Shown: one piece after another, positions 63,898-64,000 of the stretch
Position numbering within the stretch: the first letter of the stretch is position 1
How the letters are laid out: every line of letters starts with the position of its first letter
Source: Bacillus sp. PK3_68
GTDB taxonomy: Bacteria; Bacillota; Bacilli; Bacillales; Domibacillaceae
NCBI RefSeq assembly: GCF_003600835.1
Contig: NZ_NQYC01000001.1
Span: 372,001 to 436,000 of the forward strand
Direction: 5' to 3'
DNA: 64,000 nucleotides
Position numbers and translations under genes: made by a program
The notes under the pieces: generated by a model
Database searches by the model: none
The model's input: only the letters and a program-made list of their open reading frames with translations
What the model was told of the DNA's origin: nothing

Positions 63898-64000
63898 ATG
63901 TTTGACGGTACAAAGATTCGTGACTTGCGAACAGCGCAAAATTTGTCTTTAAAAGCACTAGCAGAAAAGTCAGGTGTAAGTGTAAGCATGATTAGTCAAA
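63898..64000 (+). CDS. XRE-family regulator (N-terminal part, cut by window edge)
   Basis: ATG 63898 after GAGGGAGATGCC. The first 34 residues (MFDGTKIRDLRTAQNLSLKA then LAEKSGVSVSMISQ) are a lambda-repressor-type helix-turn-helix. The remainder, probably a cupin or other effector domain, is outside the window. It may control the dipeptidase/DUF819 operon or the cyclase gene just upstream. Confidence 0.88.
   Translation, partial: MFDGTKIRDLRTAQNLSLKALAEKSGVSVSMISQ

Overview
The window reads as a chromosomal segment of a low-GC Gram-positive bacterium of the family Bacillaceae. The ribosome binding sites are strong (AGGAGG-type), TTG and GTG starts are frequent, and nearly every unit ends in a rho-independent terminator. 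Many proteins belong to families typical of Bacillus (YdhK, YhjQ, YoaP, YuiD/divergent PAP2, DUF3885, DUF4256, DUF3311-SSS pairs, MocR regulators, MntR-type operators). A dispersed intergenic repeat that I recall from Bacillaceae lies at 26488-26616. No rRNA, tRNA, CRISPR array or intact insertion sequence was seen. This is accessory chromosome devoted to scavenging, transport and regulation.

Layout. 1-2 kb: nitroreductase (cut by the window edge), a secreted protein and a frameshifted DUF3885 gene. 2-6.6 kb: a sigma-54 activator divergent from an M20 amidohydrolase / DUF3311 / sodium-solute symporter operon, with a clear -24/-12 promoter and a palindromic upstream site. 6.7-9.6 kb: a manganese ABC transporter behind two MntR-like boxes. 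9.6-14 kb: AI-2E-type permease, msrA, a MocR regulator and a DUF3900-like gene. 14.4-18.2 kb: a scarred region with a PH-domain protein, an integrase tail, a DUF3900 fragment, an NlpC/P60 hydrolase, and an MFS gene fused by deletion to the tail of a sigma-54 regulator. 18.6-26.2 kb: beta-lactamase-like serine hydrolase, Old Yellow Enzyme, DsbA-like protein, broken SDR, PAS-MCP protein and AraC regulator. 26.8-32.5 kb: a catabolic unit (CdaR-like regulator, two FAD amine/amino-acid oxidases, an SSS symporter and a 33-residue accessory protein). 32.7-40.2 kb: CPBP protease, CMD-family protein with an Lrp regulator, PAS-GGDEF-EAL protein, MocR regulator with a divergent GNAT, divergent-PAP2 protein. 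40.8-44.3 kb: a second sigma-54 activator divergent from an amino-acid permease with a long leader. 44.5-53.6 kb: hypothetical proteins, a two-component system, YdhK, a YhjQ-like gene with an internal stop, DoxX, DODA dioxygenase and XRE-cupin regulator. 53.9-64 kb: small genes, maa-type acetyltransferase, YoaP, SDR/AraC pair, cyclase, M19 dipeptidase/DUF819 pair and the start of another XRE regulator.

Two themes stand out. First, several loci follow one design: a ligand-sensing regulator next to one importer and one or two catabolic enzymes for amino-acid-like substrates (sigma-54/M20/SSS; CdaR/oxidases/SSS; sigma-54/permease; cyclase/dipeptidase/DUF819). Second, seven genes carry single-base frameshifts, every one at a homopolymer of at least five bases that is one base too short. 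Some of these may be sequencing errors. Other lesions (internal deletion in the SDR, deletion scar at 17.7 kb, premature TAA in yhjQ) are not of that type and look like real decay.
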